A stretch of DNA of 19,807 nucleotides from Bog-159 sp050011755 (GCA_050011755.1 JBEKIM010000077.1:1-19807), one strand, 5' to 3'. Numbered from the stretch's first letter, positions 1 through 8,059 are shown. A program made the numbers and translations. The notes: a model not told the origin generated them from the sequence alone.

Positions 1-15
1 TAGCTTTCCGTGGAA

Positions 16-90
16 AGCGAAGAAGCGGGTTCCTGCGCGAAGCACCGGAGCTTCAAACAGGAAAGCCCGGTGAACGCCCGGGCCTTCGCT
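16..90 (+). ncRNA. Candidate structured RNA element, three-way junction
   Basis: The sequence shows a closing stem 16-22/84-90 (AGCGAAG with CTTCGCT, 7 perfect pairs). It encloses a stem 30-35/58-63 (TTCCTG with CAGGAA) that carries an inner hairpin 39-43/50-54 (GAAGC with GCTTC). A second hairpin 65-70/78-83 (GCCCGG with CCGGGC) stacks directly on the closing stem. A competing hairpin 3-9/12-18 shares bases 16-18, so the two folds exclude each other, as in a switch. It lies just upstream of an open stretch that carries a strong Shine-Dalgarno at 99-106. I recognise no known RNA family. It could be a leader RNA, part of a larger RNA that begins before the window, or chance pairing in GC-rich DNA. 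The folding was done by eye. Confidence 0.33.
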
Positions 91-113
91 GGAAGCGGAA
101 AGGAGGATACTTT

Positions 114-197
114 ATGATCCTTATGCTGATAATTCGGCTGACGTTTGTTGGTCGAATCTCGGCGTTGATCGTTTGGACCCGTAAGGGCCAGCGGTAA
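114..197 (+). CDS. Possible 27-residue hydrophobic micro-protein or leader peptide
   Basis: An ATG at 114 follows AAAGGAGG (99-106) at 7 bases, the best Shine-Dalgarno in the window. The ORF encodes 27 residues and stops with TAA at 195-197. The first two thirds are rich in Ile, Leu, Met and Val (it begins MILMLIIRL), and the end is basic (TRKGQR). This resembles a single-span membrane peptide, a type I toxin peptide or a regulatory leader peptide. Its frame is also open upstream to the window edge, so it could be the tail of something longer. The reading frame runs straight through the predicted RNA stems of 123-244, so translation would melt them. I do not recognise the peptide, and it may be fortuitous. 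Confidence 0.3.
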   Translation: MILMLIIRLTFVGRISALIVWTRKGQR

Positions 198-244
198 CGC
201 CGTGGCGGGATCGGCGAACCGCTCGCCGGTCCCGTTATCAGCAT
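123..244 (+). ncRNA. Candidate structured RNA, cloverleaf-like four-way junction
   Basis: Stem P1 pairs ATGCTGATAA (123-132) with TTATCAGCAT (235-244), 10 perfect pairs. P2 is 133-142/147-156 with a GTTT loop. P3 is a long irregular hairpin 160-202: its base CGGCGTT/AACGCCG is perfect and it is capped by a GTAA (GNRA) tetraloop at 181-184. P4 is 206-217/223-234, 12 pairs with a 5-base loop. P2 and P4 abut P1 with no unpaired base, which is typical of coaxially stacked junctions. P2, P3 and P4 each contain G-U pairs that are valid only in a + strand transcript (137/152, 139/150, 140/149, 169/194, 211/229). A further GNRA hairpin, CCCG-GAAA-CGGG, lies at 277-288. It fits no RNA family I can name (not tRNA, tmRNA, RNase P or SRP RNA). 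It may be a stand-alone RNA or a leader of the downstream dksA-like gene. Confidence 0.42.
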
Positions 245-359
245 CATAGCAGGTTTTTCCCGGCCTTAGGGCACTACCCGGAAACGGGCTGAACGCCACC
301 CCGATTTGCGCCGTTCTGCAACTTTTCGGGTGCTCTGGGCGTCATATCTCTTCGGCCAT

Positions 360-770
360 ATGGCTCGCGGAATGAGAAGTAGCGTGAAAAGCAAATACGA
401 GACTTATAGAAAGATACTAGAGAAGAAAGCGGCAGAGGTGCAGAACAGCATGTCCGCCCAGAAAGCCGCCCAGGTGCTGGCTCGCGAAGAGCACCCGCAC
501 GACGAGGGCGATCTGAGCCAGCAAAGCCATGAAGAGTGGATTTTCCTGAATCGGAACACCCTCGATATCAAGCTCTTGCGTGAAGTTCAGGATGCCCTTC
601 GCCGCATCGAACAGGGCTCCTACGGCGTCTGTTACGAGTGCGACGAACCCATTTCCGTGAAACGCCTGGAGGCGGTGCCTTGGGCGAAGTTTTGCGTGTC
701 CTGCCAGGAACGCATCGCCGCCCGGGTGGAGTCGGGGATGGAGGAAGTTCTGCAGGAAACGGACGCATGA
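360..770 (+). CDS. DksA/TraR-family zinc-finger transcriptional regulator
   Basis: This 136-residue protein has the DksA/TraR layout: an N-terminal helical coiled-coil region (about residues 10-85) followed by a C4 zinc finger. The finger is C91-x2-C94-x17-C112-x2-C115, with the family signature GSYGVCYECDEPI. DksA-type proteins insert the coiled coil into the RNA polymerase secondary channel and, with ppGpp, retune rRNA, tRNA and amino-acid promoters. The tip that carries DxxDxA in E. coli DksA appears here as D48-E-G-D51-L-S53, so both aspartates are kept and Ala is replaced by Ser. The start is uncertain: ATG 360 has no clear Shine-Dalgarno, ATG 372 is an alternative, and a TTG at 306 would add 18 residues. 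The stop overlaps the next gene's start (ATGA at 767-770), so the two are coupled. Confidence 0.88.
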   Translation: MARGMRSSVKSKYETYRKILEKKAAEVQNSMSAQKAAQVLAREEHPHDEGDLSQQSHEEWIFLNRNTLDIKLLREVQDALRRIEQGSYGVCYECDEPISVKRLEAVPWAKFCVSCQERIAARVESGMEEVLQETDA

Positions 771-1075
771 AACTTTCCGACCTCCGGAAAGTAGCGGTCA
801 AAAAGCATCTACGCATCCGATTTTCTCTTTCTAACGGCATGGAGTGCATCGTGAACGAGCACGGCATCGCGCAGGTGCCGGCTCTGCGCTCCGTGCCCTC
901 CTTCAACCTGGATGACGAACTGGCGGGCGCGCAGGCATTCGTGGTGGAACCCGCCGAGGTAGGGGGGAAAGAGAAGGCCAAACCCCAGGCTCGGAATTAT
1001 AGCCGCGCCGAGATGACTACGTTCGCCACAGCCGGCGCCGGAGCCGATTCCGCGCACGACGAACACGACGACTGA
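767..1075 (+). CDS. Conserved-looking hypothetical protein coupled to dksA-like gene
   Basis: I do not recognise a family. The 102-residue product starts at the ATG inside the ATGA overlap with the dksA-like gene, so translational coupling is likely. Its N-terminal half is basic and beta-rich (begins MKLSDLRKVAV, then a segment around FSLSNGMECIV), which suggests a small compact domain. Residues from about 65 onward are low-complexity, and the tail is acidic and His-rich (ends HDEHDD). There is no signal peptide or membrane span. Because it is co-translated with an RNA-polymerase-binding regulator, a role in the same stress or growth response is a reasonable guess, but nothing in the sequence proves it. 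Confidence 0.7.
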   Translation: MKLSDLRKVAVKKHLRIRFSLSNGMECIVNEHGIAQVPALRSVPSFNLDDELAGAQAFVVEPAEVGGKEKAKPQARNYSRAEMTTFATAGAGADSAHDEHDD

Positions 1076-1222
1076 GGGCCCTCCCCACGGAAGTTGCCGA
1101 TTACCCAACGACAGAGGCCCTGGCGGGAGTTAACGAAGGTTATGACGCCCGTACTATAAGGAGTTTCTGGTATGCGTGCTTGAAAGACCAGCGCGCTCCA
1201 GGCGTGCGATAATTCCAGGAGC

Positions 1223-2659
1223 ATGCAGAACATTGAGCTGGCAACATGTTTCCTCTTCGGACTGGCGGTAGGGATGTTCCTGGCCTGGGTCTTGCTCCGG
1301 CCGGCCGCGCGCCAGGCCGCTGAACGCGCCCAAGCGGAATGGGCGCCCGAAAAAGCCGTCCTTACCGAACGGCTCCAGAGCAAGGAGCAGCAATATAAAG
1401 AATTGCAGGCCTCTTTGGAGGATGCGCGCCAGAAACTGGCCGAAACCTTCAAGGCGCTCTCCGCCGAGGCCTTGCAAAGCAACAACCAAGCCTTCCTGGA
1501 CCTCGCTAAGACCGCGCTCGAACGTACCCAGGCAACCGCGCGAGGCGATTTGGACCTGCGCCAACAGGCCATTGCCGATCTGGTGCGGCCGGTCCGTGAA
1601 TCGCTGGAAAAGGTGGATGGCAAGATACAGGACCTGGAAGCCGCACGGGCCGGGGCTTATGCCGGACTGTCGGAACAGATCCGTGCGCTGCTCGAGACGC
1701 AGACCCAACTCCGGTCCGAAACCAGCCGGCTCGCCACGGCCTTCCGCGCTCCCAGCGTGCGCGGCCGTTGGGGCGAGATTCAGCTCAAGCGCGTGGTCGA
1801 GATGGCCGGCATGTTGGAGTACTGCGACTTCTTCTCCCAACCCGTCACCAACACCGAAGATGGGCGGCTGCGCCCCGATCTGCTGGTGCGGCTGCCCGGC
1901 GGCAAGAACATCGTGGTGGACGCCAAGACGCCGCTCGAAGCCTATCTGGCCGCCGGCGAGTCCGCCAGCGAAGAGCTACGCCGCACGCTGCTGCAGGATC
2001 ACGCGCGCCAGGTACGCGCCCACATTACCACGCTCGCGCGCAAACAATATTGGGAACAATTCGATCCCGCTCCCGAGTTCGTGGTTCTTTTCCTCCCCGG
2101 CGAGAGTTTCTTCAGCGCCGCTCTGGAAGCCGACCCATCGTTGATCGAAACCGGCGTTGGGCAGAACATCATCCTCGCGACCCCCACCACCTTGATCGCC
2201 CTGCTGCGTGCTGTAGCGTACGGCTGGCGTCAGGAAAACATCGCGCAAAATGCCGCCGAGATCAGCCGATTGGGCAAGGAACTCTATAAGCGGTTGGCCG
2301 ACATGAGCGGGCATTGGGACCGGCTGGGCAGGAGCCTGGACCGCGCCGTGGAGGCGTACAATCACGCGGCCGGCTCGCTCGAATCGCGCGTACTGGTGAC
2401 CGCCCGAAAGTTTGAAGATCTCCAGACCAGCGCGTTCGGCGTGGTGCTCGAAACTCCCGCGCGGATCGACACGCGGCCGCGCAACCTGGCTGCGCCGGAG
2501 CTTTCGGCAGTCAATGGCCAGGGATCGGATGAAGCCGCTGACGCCCCGGAACTGCCCGCCGTCAATGGCCACGCGGCCGAAGCCGTCATCGCGCCGCAGC
2601 TTTCCGCCGTCAACGGCCACGCGGCCGAAGCAGAGTTGCCCCTGGAACAGCCCGTTTGA
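1223..2659 (+). CDS. rmuC: RmuC-family DNA recombination protein
   Basis: The 478-residue protein matches RmuC in order and size (E. coli RmuC is about 475). Residues 5-25 form one membrane span, and residues 30-165 form a long Glu/Gln/Arg-rich coiled coil. The RmuC core follows with its hallmark G181-R-W-G-E185 and a downstream VEMAGM. A VDAKTPLEAYL segment has the look of a restriction-nuclease-like fold. RmuC proteins limit rearrangements at inverted repeats and are thought to be membrane-tethered nucleases. The start ATG is preceded by AGGAG at 5-base spacing. The C-terminus is unusual: after about residue 420 there are three 16-17-residue repeats with the core AVNG(H/Q). It is separated from the convergent peptidase gene by 39 bases. 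Confidence 0.9.
   Translation: MQNIELATCFLFGLAVGMFLAWVLLRPAARQAAERAQAEWAPEKAVLTERLQSKEQQYKELQASLEDARQKLAETFKALSAEALQSNNQAFLDLAKTALERTQATARGDLDLRQQAIADLVRPVRESLEKVDGKIQDLEAARAGAYAGLSEQIRALLETQTQLRSETSRLATAFRAPSVRGRWGEIQLKRVVEMAGMLEYCDFFSQPVTNTEDGRLRPDLLVRLPGGKNIVVDAKTPLEAYLAAGESASEELRRTLLQDHARQVRAHITTLARKQYWEQFDPAPEFVVLFLPGESFFSAALEADPSLIETGVGQNIILATPTTLIALLRAVAYGWRQENIAQNAAEISRLGKELYKRLADMSGHWDRLGRSLDRAVEAYNHAAGSLESRVLVTARKFEDLQTSAFGVVLETPARIDTRPRNLAAPELSAVNGQGSDEAADAPELPAVNGHAAEAVIAPQLSAVNGHAAEAELPLEQPV
2492..2638 (+). repeat. Three tandem coding repeats in the RmuC C-terminus
   Basis: Three in-frame units begin at 2492, 2543 and 2591 (51 and 48 bases apart). Each encodes APxLxAVNG followed by an Ala/Glu-rich spacer. 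Units 2 and 3 are nearly identical in protein (AVNGHAAEA in both) and share GGCCACGCGGCCGAAGC, while unit 1 has diverged. They lie beyond the conserved RmuC core and look like a disordered tail grown by duplication. Confidence 0.75.
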
Positions 2660-2698
2660 TGTCGTTGGCCACCGTCTGAAAGCGTTCGCGGGAGTGCC

Positions 2699-4732
2699 TC
2701 ACCACACCCGGCAGGGATCCTTGCGCACCATCGGCTGCCCCACTTTGCATGCGAAGGCGGCCGCGAATTCAGGCATGTTCGCCGCCACGCCGTTGATGCG
2801 ATATTCAGGCGGCGAGTGCGGATCCGTGATCGCGTGCACGCGTTTGCTCTCCGCGCGCTCGTCGCCGCAAGCCCACTGTGCGAATCCAATGAAGAAGCGC
2901 TGCGCGGGGGTGAAGCCATCGATGGGCGCCAGCGTCTGCCCGTGCGTGGCGTCCTTCCAGGCCATAAAAGCCAGCAACTCGCCGCCCAGATCCGCGACGT
3001 CCTCGCCCAGTGTCAACCGGCTGTTGATCTTGATGTCGTCCACCACGGTGTATTGCGCGTATTGATTGACCACACAGTCGGCGCGCTTTTGGAATTCCTT
3101 GGCATCCGCCGCGGTCCACCAGTCGTGCAGGTTGCCCTGCGCGTCGAACTGCCGCCCTTCATCGTCAAAACCATGCGTGAGTTCGTGGCCTATGGTGCCG
3201 CCCGTGTCGCCATAATTCGGAGCGTCGTCCAGCTTGGGATCGAACAACGGCGGCTGCAGCACACCCGCCGGAAAATTGATGTCGTTCATCTGCGGATCGT
3301 AATAGGCGTTCACGGTCGGCGGCGTCATGCCCCACTCGCCGCGATCCACCGGCTTGCCGATTTTCGCCAACTGGCGCCGTCCTTCGAAAACCGCGGCGCG
3401 GTAAACGTTGCCCGCAAAATCGTTGCGGTCGATCCGGATGGAGCTGTAGTCGCGCCACTTGTCCGGATACCCGATCTTGTTGGTCACCGCATGCAGCTTC
3501 ACGAGGGCCTGCTGCCGGGTGGTTTCGCTCATCCAGGGCAACTGCTTGATGTCGTCCTCCATGGCCTTTTCGATTTCCTTGGTCATGGTCAGCGTGCGCG
3601 CCTTCATATCCGGACTGAACGTGCGTTCCACGAATACCTTGCCCAGCGCCTCCCCCAAGTCGCCGTCCACGTACTGCACGCAACGCTTCCAGCGAGGCCG
3701 CTGTTCCGGCGTGCCGCGCAGATATCTGCCGAAGAATTCGAAGTTGGCCTCTACGAAGGCCGCCGAAAGAAACGCCGCGCGGGAGGTGACCAGGTGCCAG
3801 CGCATGTATGCTTTCCAATCGGCGATCGGCGTGGCCGTCAGCAGGGTCTGCACCTCCTTGAAGAAGGCCGGCTCGGTGACATTGTATTCGTTCAACTCGC
3901 CCAGGCCGGCCGCTTTCAGGTAGCGCGTCCAACTTAAGGCCGGGGTGAGCGCCTGCAACTGCGCGCGATCCATTTTATGGAAGAGCTTGTACGGGTCGCG
4001 CTGCTCGACGCGCGTCAGCGAGGCTTTCGCCAGCGCGGTTTCGATGCGCATAACGGCCTGAGCCTGTTTAGCCGCCGACGCCGGCGAGCTACCCGCCAAT
4101 ACAAGCATGCGCGCGACATGCGCCACGTATTTCTTGCGGATCTCGACGGATTTCGCGTCGGTCTTGGTGTAATAGTCGCGATCCGGCAGACCGAGGCCGC
4201 CCGCGCCGGCAAATGCGATCTCGCGCGAAGAATCCTTGTAGTCCTGGCTGGCGCTAAAGCTGAACAGCATGCCAAAATCCTGCGTGAGGTGCTCACGCGC
4301 CAGGAACTCCGGGAAATCCGCCGCCGACTTCAGCGCATCAACCGCCGCCAACTCCTCGCGCAGGGGAGCGGCGCCTGCTTTTTCTACCGCCGATTCGTCC
4401 ATGCATGCCGCGAAGAAGTCGCCGATCTCCCGCTCTACCGTCGAGCGCGCAGGGTTAGGTTTGGCGGTATCCTCCAGGATGCCCCACAGGAATCGTTCGT
4501 TATCCTGGCCCAGTTTGGAATAAACGCCCCAGCTCGACTGATCGGGCGGGATGGGGTTCCTCTTCAACCAACCGCCGCACGCGTAATGATACAGGTCCTC
4601 GCAGGGATTGACGGACCGGTCCATGTCGGTCAGATCCAGGCTGGGACTGTAAGGGATCGACTGGAGGGGCGTTTCAGAGGTCTGCGCGAAAGCAGATGCG
4701 GCCATGAAGAATAAGACACCGAATATTCGCAT
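2699..4732 (-). CDS. Secreted M13-family (neprilysin-like) zinc metallopeptidase
   Basis: The product has 677 residues from ATG 4732. It carries the full M13 signature: NAYYDPQMNDINFPAG (the NAFY substrate-binding motif), zinc motif H516-E517-L-T-H520, third ligand E577 in GEDVADLGG with D581, and the C-terminal Cys...PMVRKDPCRVW ending. The N-terminal M13 domain (SVNPCEDLYHYACGGW) supplies the conserved cysteines. M13 enzymes cleave peptides of up to about 40 residues outside the cytoplasm. An N-terminal hydrophobic stretch ending AASAFA fits a signal peptide with cleavage before QTS. I chose ATG 4732 because GGTGA lies 5 bases upstream. GTG 4741 and GTG 4756 are in-frame alternatives that would lengthen the basic n-region. 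It is divergent from the DUF3857 gene, with about 110 bases shared. Confidence 0.95.
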   Translation of the reverse strand: MRIFGVLFFMAASAFAQTSETPLQSIPYSPSLDLTDMDRSVNPCEDLYHYACGGWLKRNPIPPDQSSWGVYSKLGQDNERFLWGILEDTAKPNPARSTVEREIGDFFAACMDESAVEKAGAAPLREELAAVDALKSAADFPEFLAREHLTQDFGMLFSFSASQDYKDSSREIAFAGAGGLGLPDRDYYTKTDAKSVEIRKKYVAHVARMLVLAGSSPASAAKQAQAVMRIETALAKASLTRVEQRDPYKLFHKMDRAQLQALTPALSWTRYLKAAGLGELNEYNVTEPAFFKEVQTLLTATPIADWKAYMRWHLVTSRAAFLSAAFVEANFEFFGRYLRGTPEQRPRWKRCVQYVDGDLGEALGKVFVERTFSPDMKARTLTMTKEIEKAMEDDIKQLPWMSETTRQQALVKLHAVTNKIGYPDKWRDYSSIRIDRNDFAGNVYRAAVFEGRRQLAKIGKPVDRGEWGMTPPTVNAYYDPQMNDINFPAGVLQPPLFDPKLDDAPNYGDTGGTIGHELTHGFDDEGRQFDAQGNLHDWWTAADAKEFQKRADCVVNQYAQYTVVDDIKINSRLTLGEDVADLGGELLAFMAWKDATHGQTLAPIDGFTPAQRFFIGFAQWACGDERAESKRVHAITDPHSPPEYRINGVAANMPEFAAAFACKVGQPMVRKDPCRVW

Positions 4733-4845
4733 GAATTTCACCAATGAGCGTAACACTTTGGCTGAGGAGGATGCCGGCGGGGGCTACAATACAATTACCA
4801 AGGCTGTACAATTTACAAGCTATGCGGAGCCATCCGTCTTCTGCT

Positions 4846-7800
4846 ATGCGGCGCACACTGGCTGGAGTGTTTTGTGCCGTATGTTTTGCCTTTCTCGAGA
4901 CTGCCGCGGCGCAGCCGGTGCGGCCGGCTGACTCGCCGGATTACGCAAAGGATGCGCTGTTCATCGAAAAGCTCTCGACCACCGTGACTTTCGCCGCTGA
5001 CGGCACGTTCGTGTGGGAACAGAATCTCGTTGTGCGGATCCAGTCGGATGCGGGCGTTCGGCAGTTCGGCGTCCTGCGGTTTCCTTACAGCGCGGACAAC
5101 GAGAAGATCGATCTGGTTTATGTCAGGGTGCGCAAGCCCGACGGCCGCGTGATTGAAACCCCCGCGGCCAGCGTACAGGACATTCCTTCCGACGCCGCCC
5201 GGTCCGCTCCCACTTACAGCGACTTGCGGGAGAAACAAGTGCCGGTGAAGGGGCTGGGTACCGGAGACGTGCTGGAGTATCGTGCGCTCTCGACCCGCAC
5301 GAAGGCCGAAGTTCCCGGACAGTTCTGGTTCACCCATGATTTTATCAAGCATGTCATTGCGCTGGATGAGACCCTGCGTATCAGCGTCCCCGCGGACAAG
5401 TACGTCAAGGTGAAGAGCCCCTTTCTGCAGCCGTCCGTCAGCGAGGAGAACGGCGCGAAAATCTATTCGTGGAAGACCGCCCAGATTGAGCGCTCCAAGC
5501 CCGCGGATGCGAACAAAGATCCGAAAAAGGAGGCCGCCGCCCCCGCGTCCGGGCATTCGGTGCAATTGACGACCTTCAGGAATTGGGAAGAAGTTGGTGA
5601 ATGGTACCGCCGCTTGTCTGCGCCGCGGGTCGCGGTTACCGATGCCATCCGGACGAAGGCTTCCGAGCTCACCGAGGGACTCACCACGGACCTGGCTAAG
5701 AAGCAAGCGATTTACAATTATGTCTCGGGGAAATATCGCTACATAGGGATCTCCTTTGGCTCGGGCCGGTATCAGCCGCACGCGGCCGATGAAGTGCTCT
5801 CCAACCAGTACGGCGACTGTAAAGACAAACATACCCTGTTGGCCGCGCTGATGAAGGCCGAGGGGATCGAAGCATGGCCGGCGCTGATCGGCGCGGGGAG
5901 TAAATTGGATGCCGATCTGCCTTCTCCCGGACAATTCAATCACGTCATCACGGTGGTGCCCGAGGGCAAGGTCTTCGTCTGGCTGGATACTACGCCGGAA
6001 GTGGCTCCATACGGCATGTTGCAAGCCAGCCTGCGGGACGAGCAGGCCTTGGTCATTCCCACGGCCGGCACGCCGGTGCTGATGACCACCCCCGCCGACC
6101 TGCCGTTTGCCTCCATCGAAAGACTCGACGCAAAAGCGGCGCTCGCGGCGGACGGGACGTTGACGGCGCGCATGGAATATACGCTCCGCGGCGATTCTGA
6201 GTTACTGCTGCGGAGCGTCTTCCACCAAACGGCGCCGGCCCAATGGCAGGATCTTGTTCAGAGGTTCTCGTACGGCAGCGGGTTCATGGGGACCGTTAGC
6301 AACGTCGACGTCGAAAATCTGGAGAACACCGGCGCGCCCTTTCGGTTTTCATACGATTACCTGCGAAAGGAATATGCGGACTGGGCGAACCTGCGCATCA
6401 CGCCGCCGGTCCCGCCCCTCGGCCTCCCGCTCGATCCCGATGCCGCCAAGCCGGCGGAACCGTTCAACACCGGCTCGCCGGGCGAATCGGTTTACCGGAG
6501 CACGGTCAGTCTTCCGCCTGGCTTCACGATTGAAATACCCGAAGGCGCCAAAGCGGAGACGGATTTCGTCGAGTATTCGGCCAACTATGCGGTGAAGGAC
6601 GGGGTCCTGTCGTCCGAGCGCCGGCTGGTCACAAAGAAGTCGAAGGCCCCGGCGAGCGCCTGGCCCGATTACGTGAAGTTCGGAAAGGCCGTTCTGCAGG
6701 ATGAGAACCAGTTCCTACAATTAACCGCCGGCAACGGAGCCGGGCCCGCGGTTGCGGTGCAGGGCAACGCGGAGGCGCAAGAACTGGTCCGCCAGGGCTT
6801 CGCGTTCATCCAGACGCAGGCCATCGAATCGGCGCGGACCGTATTCGCCCAAGCGGAGCGTCTCAATCCCCGGCAGCGCAATCTGTGGGTCGGTTATGGC
6901 ACTCTCTTCGGGATGGAACGGAACATCGATAAGGCCGTGGAAGCTTATCAAAAGGAGCTGAAGTATCACCCCGAGAATACGATGCTGTACCGCATTGTGG
7001 CGACCCTGCAGCAGCAACAACTGAAACGCAACGACGATGCCATCGAGACCCTGCGCGCGCTAATGAAGGTGGCGCCGTCCGACCTGGACGGGGCCTTGCA
7101 ACTGGGCGCCTTGCTGATCGCCCGGAAGAACTATGACGAAGCCGCGAGCATGACCCGGAAAGCGCTCGAAGCCACTCCGGACAATGCCAGATTGCAGGCT
7201 CTCTTGGGCGAGGCCCTGGTGCGGACCGGCCGGAAAGACGAAGGAGTAGCCGCGCTGCGCAAAGTTGGAGACGCCGCCGCCGACAGCATCACGCTGAACG
7301 ATGTGGCTTACATCCTGGCAGACACTTCAGCGGATGCCGCGCTGGCCAGGCAGTATTCCGAAAAGGCCGTGGCGATGGTGGAACAGGAATCCGGCAAAGT
7401 GAGTCTCTCCGAATTGCAGAATGAAGACTTGCGGCGGGTGAATTTGCTGGGCGCGGATTGGGACACGTTGGGGTGGGCCTATTTCAAGCTCGGAGACCTG
7501 GACAAAGCGCAGCGGTATGTGAATGCCGCCTGGATGCTCACTGAAACCGCCGTCGTCGCGGACCATCTGGGGCAAATCTACGAGAAGCAGGGGAAGACCC
7601 GCGAGGCGGCCCATAGTTATGAACTGGCGCTCGCCGCTAAAACGGATCTGGAAGAAACCCGCGAACGGTTGCGAAAGGTGGGCGGAGGGCAGCCTCGTCC
7701 CGCGGTGGTGCTGAAGAACGGTTTGCACACAGGTGTGCTCAAATCGCCGCCCCTTTCGCCCGCGGACGAATTGGGAAAGCTGCGCACGACAGCCATCCCC

Positions 7801-8055
7801 GGCCTGGCCCAGCTAAAGGGAAGCGGTGAATTCTTTCTTGTGCTTTCGGCGCGCAAAGTCGAGGACGCGCAGTTTATTTCCGGAGTAGAGAGCCTGAACA
7901 AGGCCAAGGAAGCGCTCCTGAAGGCGCATTACGACGTGCCGTTTCCCGACGACGGTCCCGAGAAGATCGTGCGGCGCGGCATCCTGTCGTGCTCGCAGTA
8001 TACGACGCCGCGATGCCAGTTCGTCTTCCTGCTGCCTGCCAACGCGACGAAATAA
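4846..8055 (+). CDS. Exported DUF3857 / transglutaminase-like / TPR protein
   Basis: This 1069-residue protein begins with a signal peptide (MRRT, then a hydrophobic run ending ETAAAQP). About residues 30-235 match DUF3857, the beta-rich domain normally found ahead of transglutaminase cores. The transglutaminase-like core follows with a plausible catalytic triad: C325 in NQYGDCKDKHTLL, H366 in QFNHVITVV and D381 in WLDTTPEVAPYG. A second beta-rich region runs to about residue 620. TPR-type helical repeats then extend to about residue 930 (for example KAVEAYQKELKYHPEN). The C-terminal 140 residues are unassigned. Such proteins are common in Acidobacteriota and Bacteroidota, and their substrates are unknown; periplasmic protein or peptide processing is an inference. 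ATG 4822 is an alternative start. The gene ends 4 bases from the convergent DUF3455 stop. Confidence 0.9.
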   Translation: MRRTLAGVFCAVCFAFLETAAAQPVRPADSPDYAKDALFIEKLSTTVTFAADGTFVWEQNLVVRIQSDAGVRQFGVLRFPYSADNEKIDLVYVRVRKPDGRVIETPAASVQDIPSDAARSAPTYSDLREKQVPVKGLGTGDVLEYRALSTRTKAEVPGQFWFTHDFIKHVIALDETLRISVPADKYVKVKSPFLQPSVSEENGAKIYSWKTAQIERSKPADANKDPKKEAAAPASGHSVQLTTFRNWEEVGEWYRRLSAPRVAVTDAIRTKASELTEGLTTDLAKKQAIYNYVSGKYRYIGISFGSGRYQPHAADEVLSNQYGDCKDKHTLLAALMKAEGIEAWPALIGAGSKLDADLPSPGQFNHVITVVPEGKVFVWLDTTPEVAPYGMLQASLRDEQALVIPTAGTPVLMTTPADLPFASIERLDAKAALAADGTLTARMEYTLRGDSELLLRSVFHQTAPAQWQDLVQRFSYGSGFMGTVSNVDVENLENTGAPFRFSYDYLRKEYADWANLRITPPVPPLGLPLDPDAAKPAEPFNTGSPGESVYRSTVSLPPGFTIEIPEGAKAETDFVEYSANYAVKDGVLSSERRLVTKKSKAPASAWPDYVKFGKAVLQDENQFLQLTAGNGAGPAVAVQGNAEAQELVRQGFAFIQTQAIESARTVFAQAERLNPRQRNLWVGYGTLFGMERNIDKAVEAYQKELKYHPENTMLYRIVATLQQQQLKRNDDAIETLRALMKVAPSDLDGALQLGALLIARKNYDEAASMTRKALEATPDNARLQALLGEALVRTGRKDEGVAALRKVGDAAADSITLNDVAYILADTSADAALARQYSEKAVAMVEQESGKVSLSELQNEDLRRVNLLGADWDTLGWAYFKLGDLDKAQRYVNAAWMLTETAVVADHLGQIYEKQGKTREAAHSYELALAAKTDLEETRERLRKVGGGQPRPAVVLKNGLHTGVLKSPPLSPADELGKLRTTAIPGLAQLKGSGEFFLVLSARKVEDAQFISGVESLNKAKEALLKAHYDVPFPDDGPEKIVRRGILSCSQYTTPRCQFVFLLPANATK

Positions 8056-8059
8056 CCTG

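Noticed and set aside
53..247. 64-residue minus-strand ORF at the left edge
   Set aside because: It is the antisense of the structured block. Its Pro/Arg-rich composition and lack of a ribosome site suggest a shadow frame.
1180..1213. TTGAAA...GATAAT considered as an rmuC promoter
   Set aside because: The spacer is 22 bases, too long for a sigma-70 promoter, and the implied start of transcription would nearly coincide with the ATG.
2816..3937. 373-residue + strand ORF opposite the M13 peptidase
   Set aside because: It lies wholly antisense to a gene with clear catalytic motifs, and long antisense frames are expected in GC-rich DNA.
4758..4790. TTGGCT...TACAAT considered as a promoter for the DUF3857 gene
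   Set aside because: The 21-base spacer is outside the normal range. The AT-rich patch at 4785-4820 probably holds the promoter, but no box pair can be fixed.
4813..6024. 403-residue minus-strand ORF opposite the DUF3857 gene
   Set aside because: Antisense shadow; the + strand carries the signal peptide and the transglutaminase motifs.
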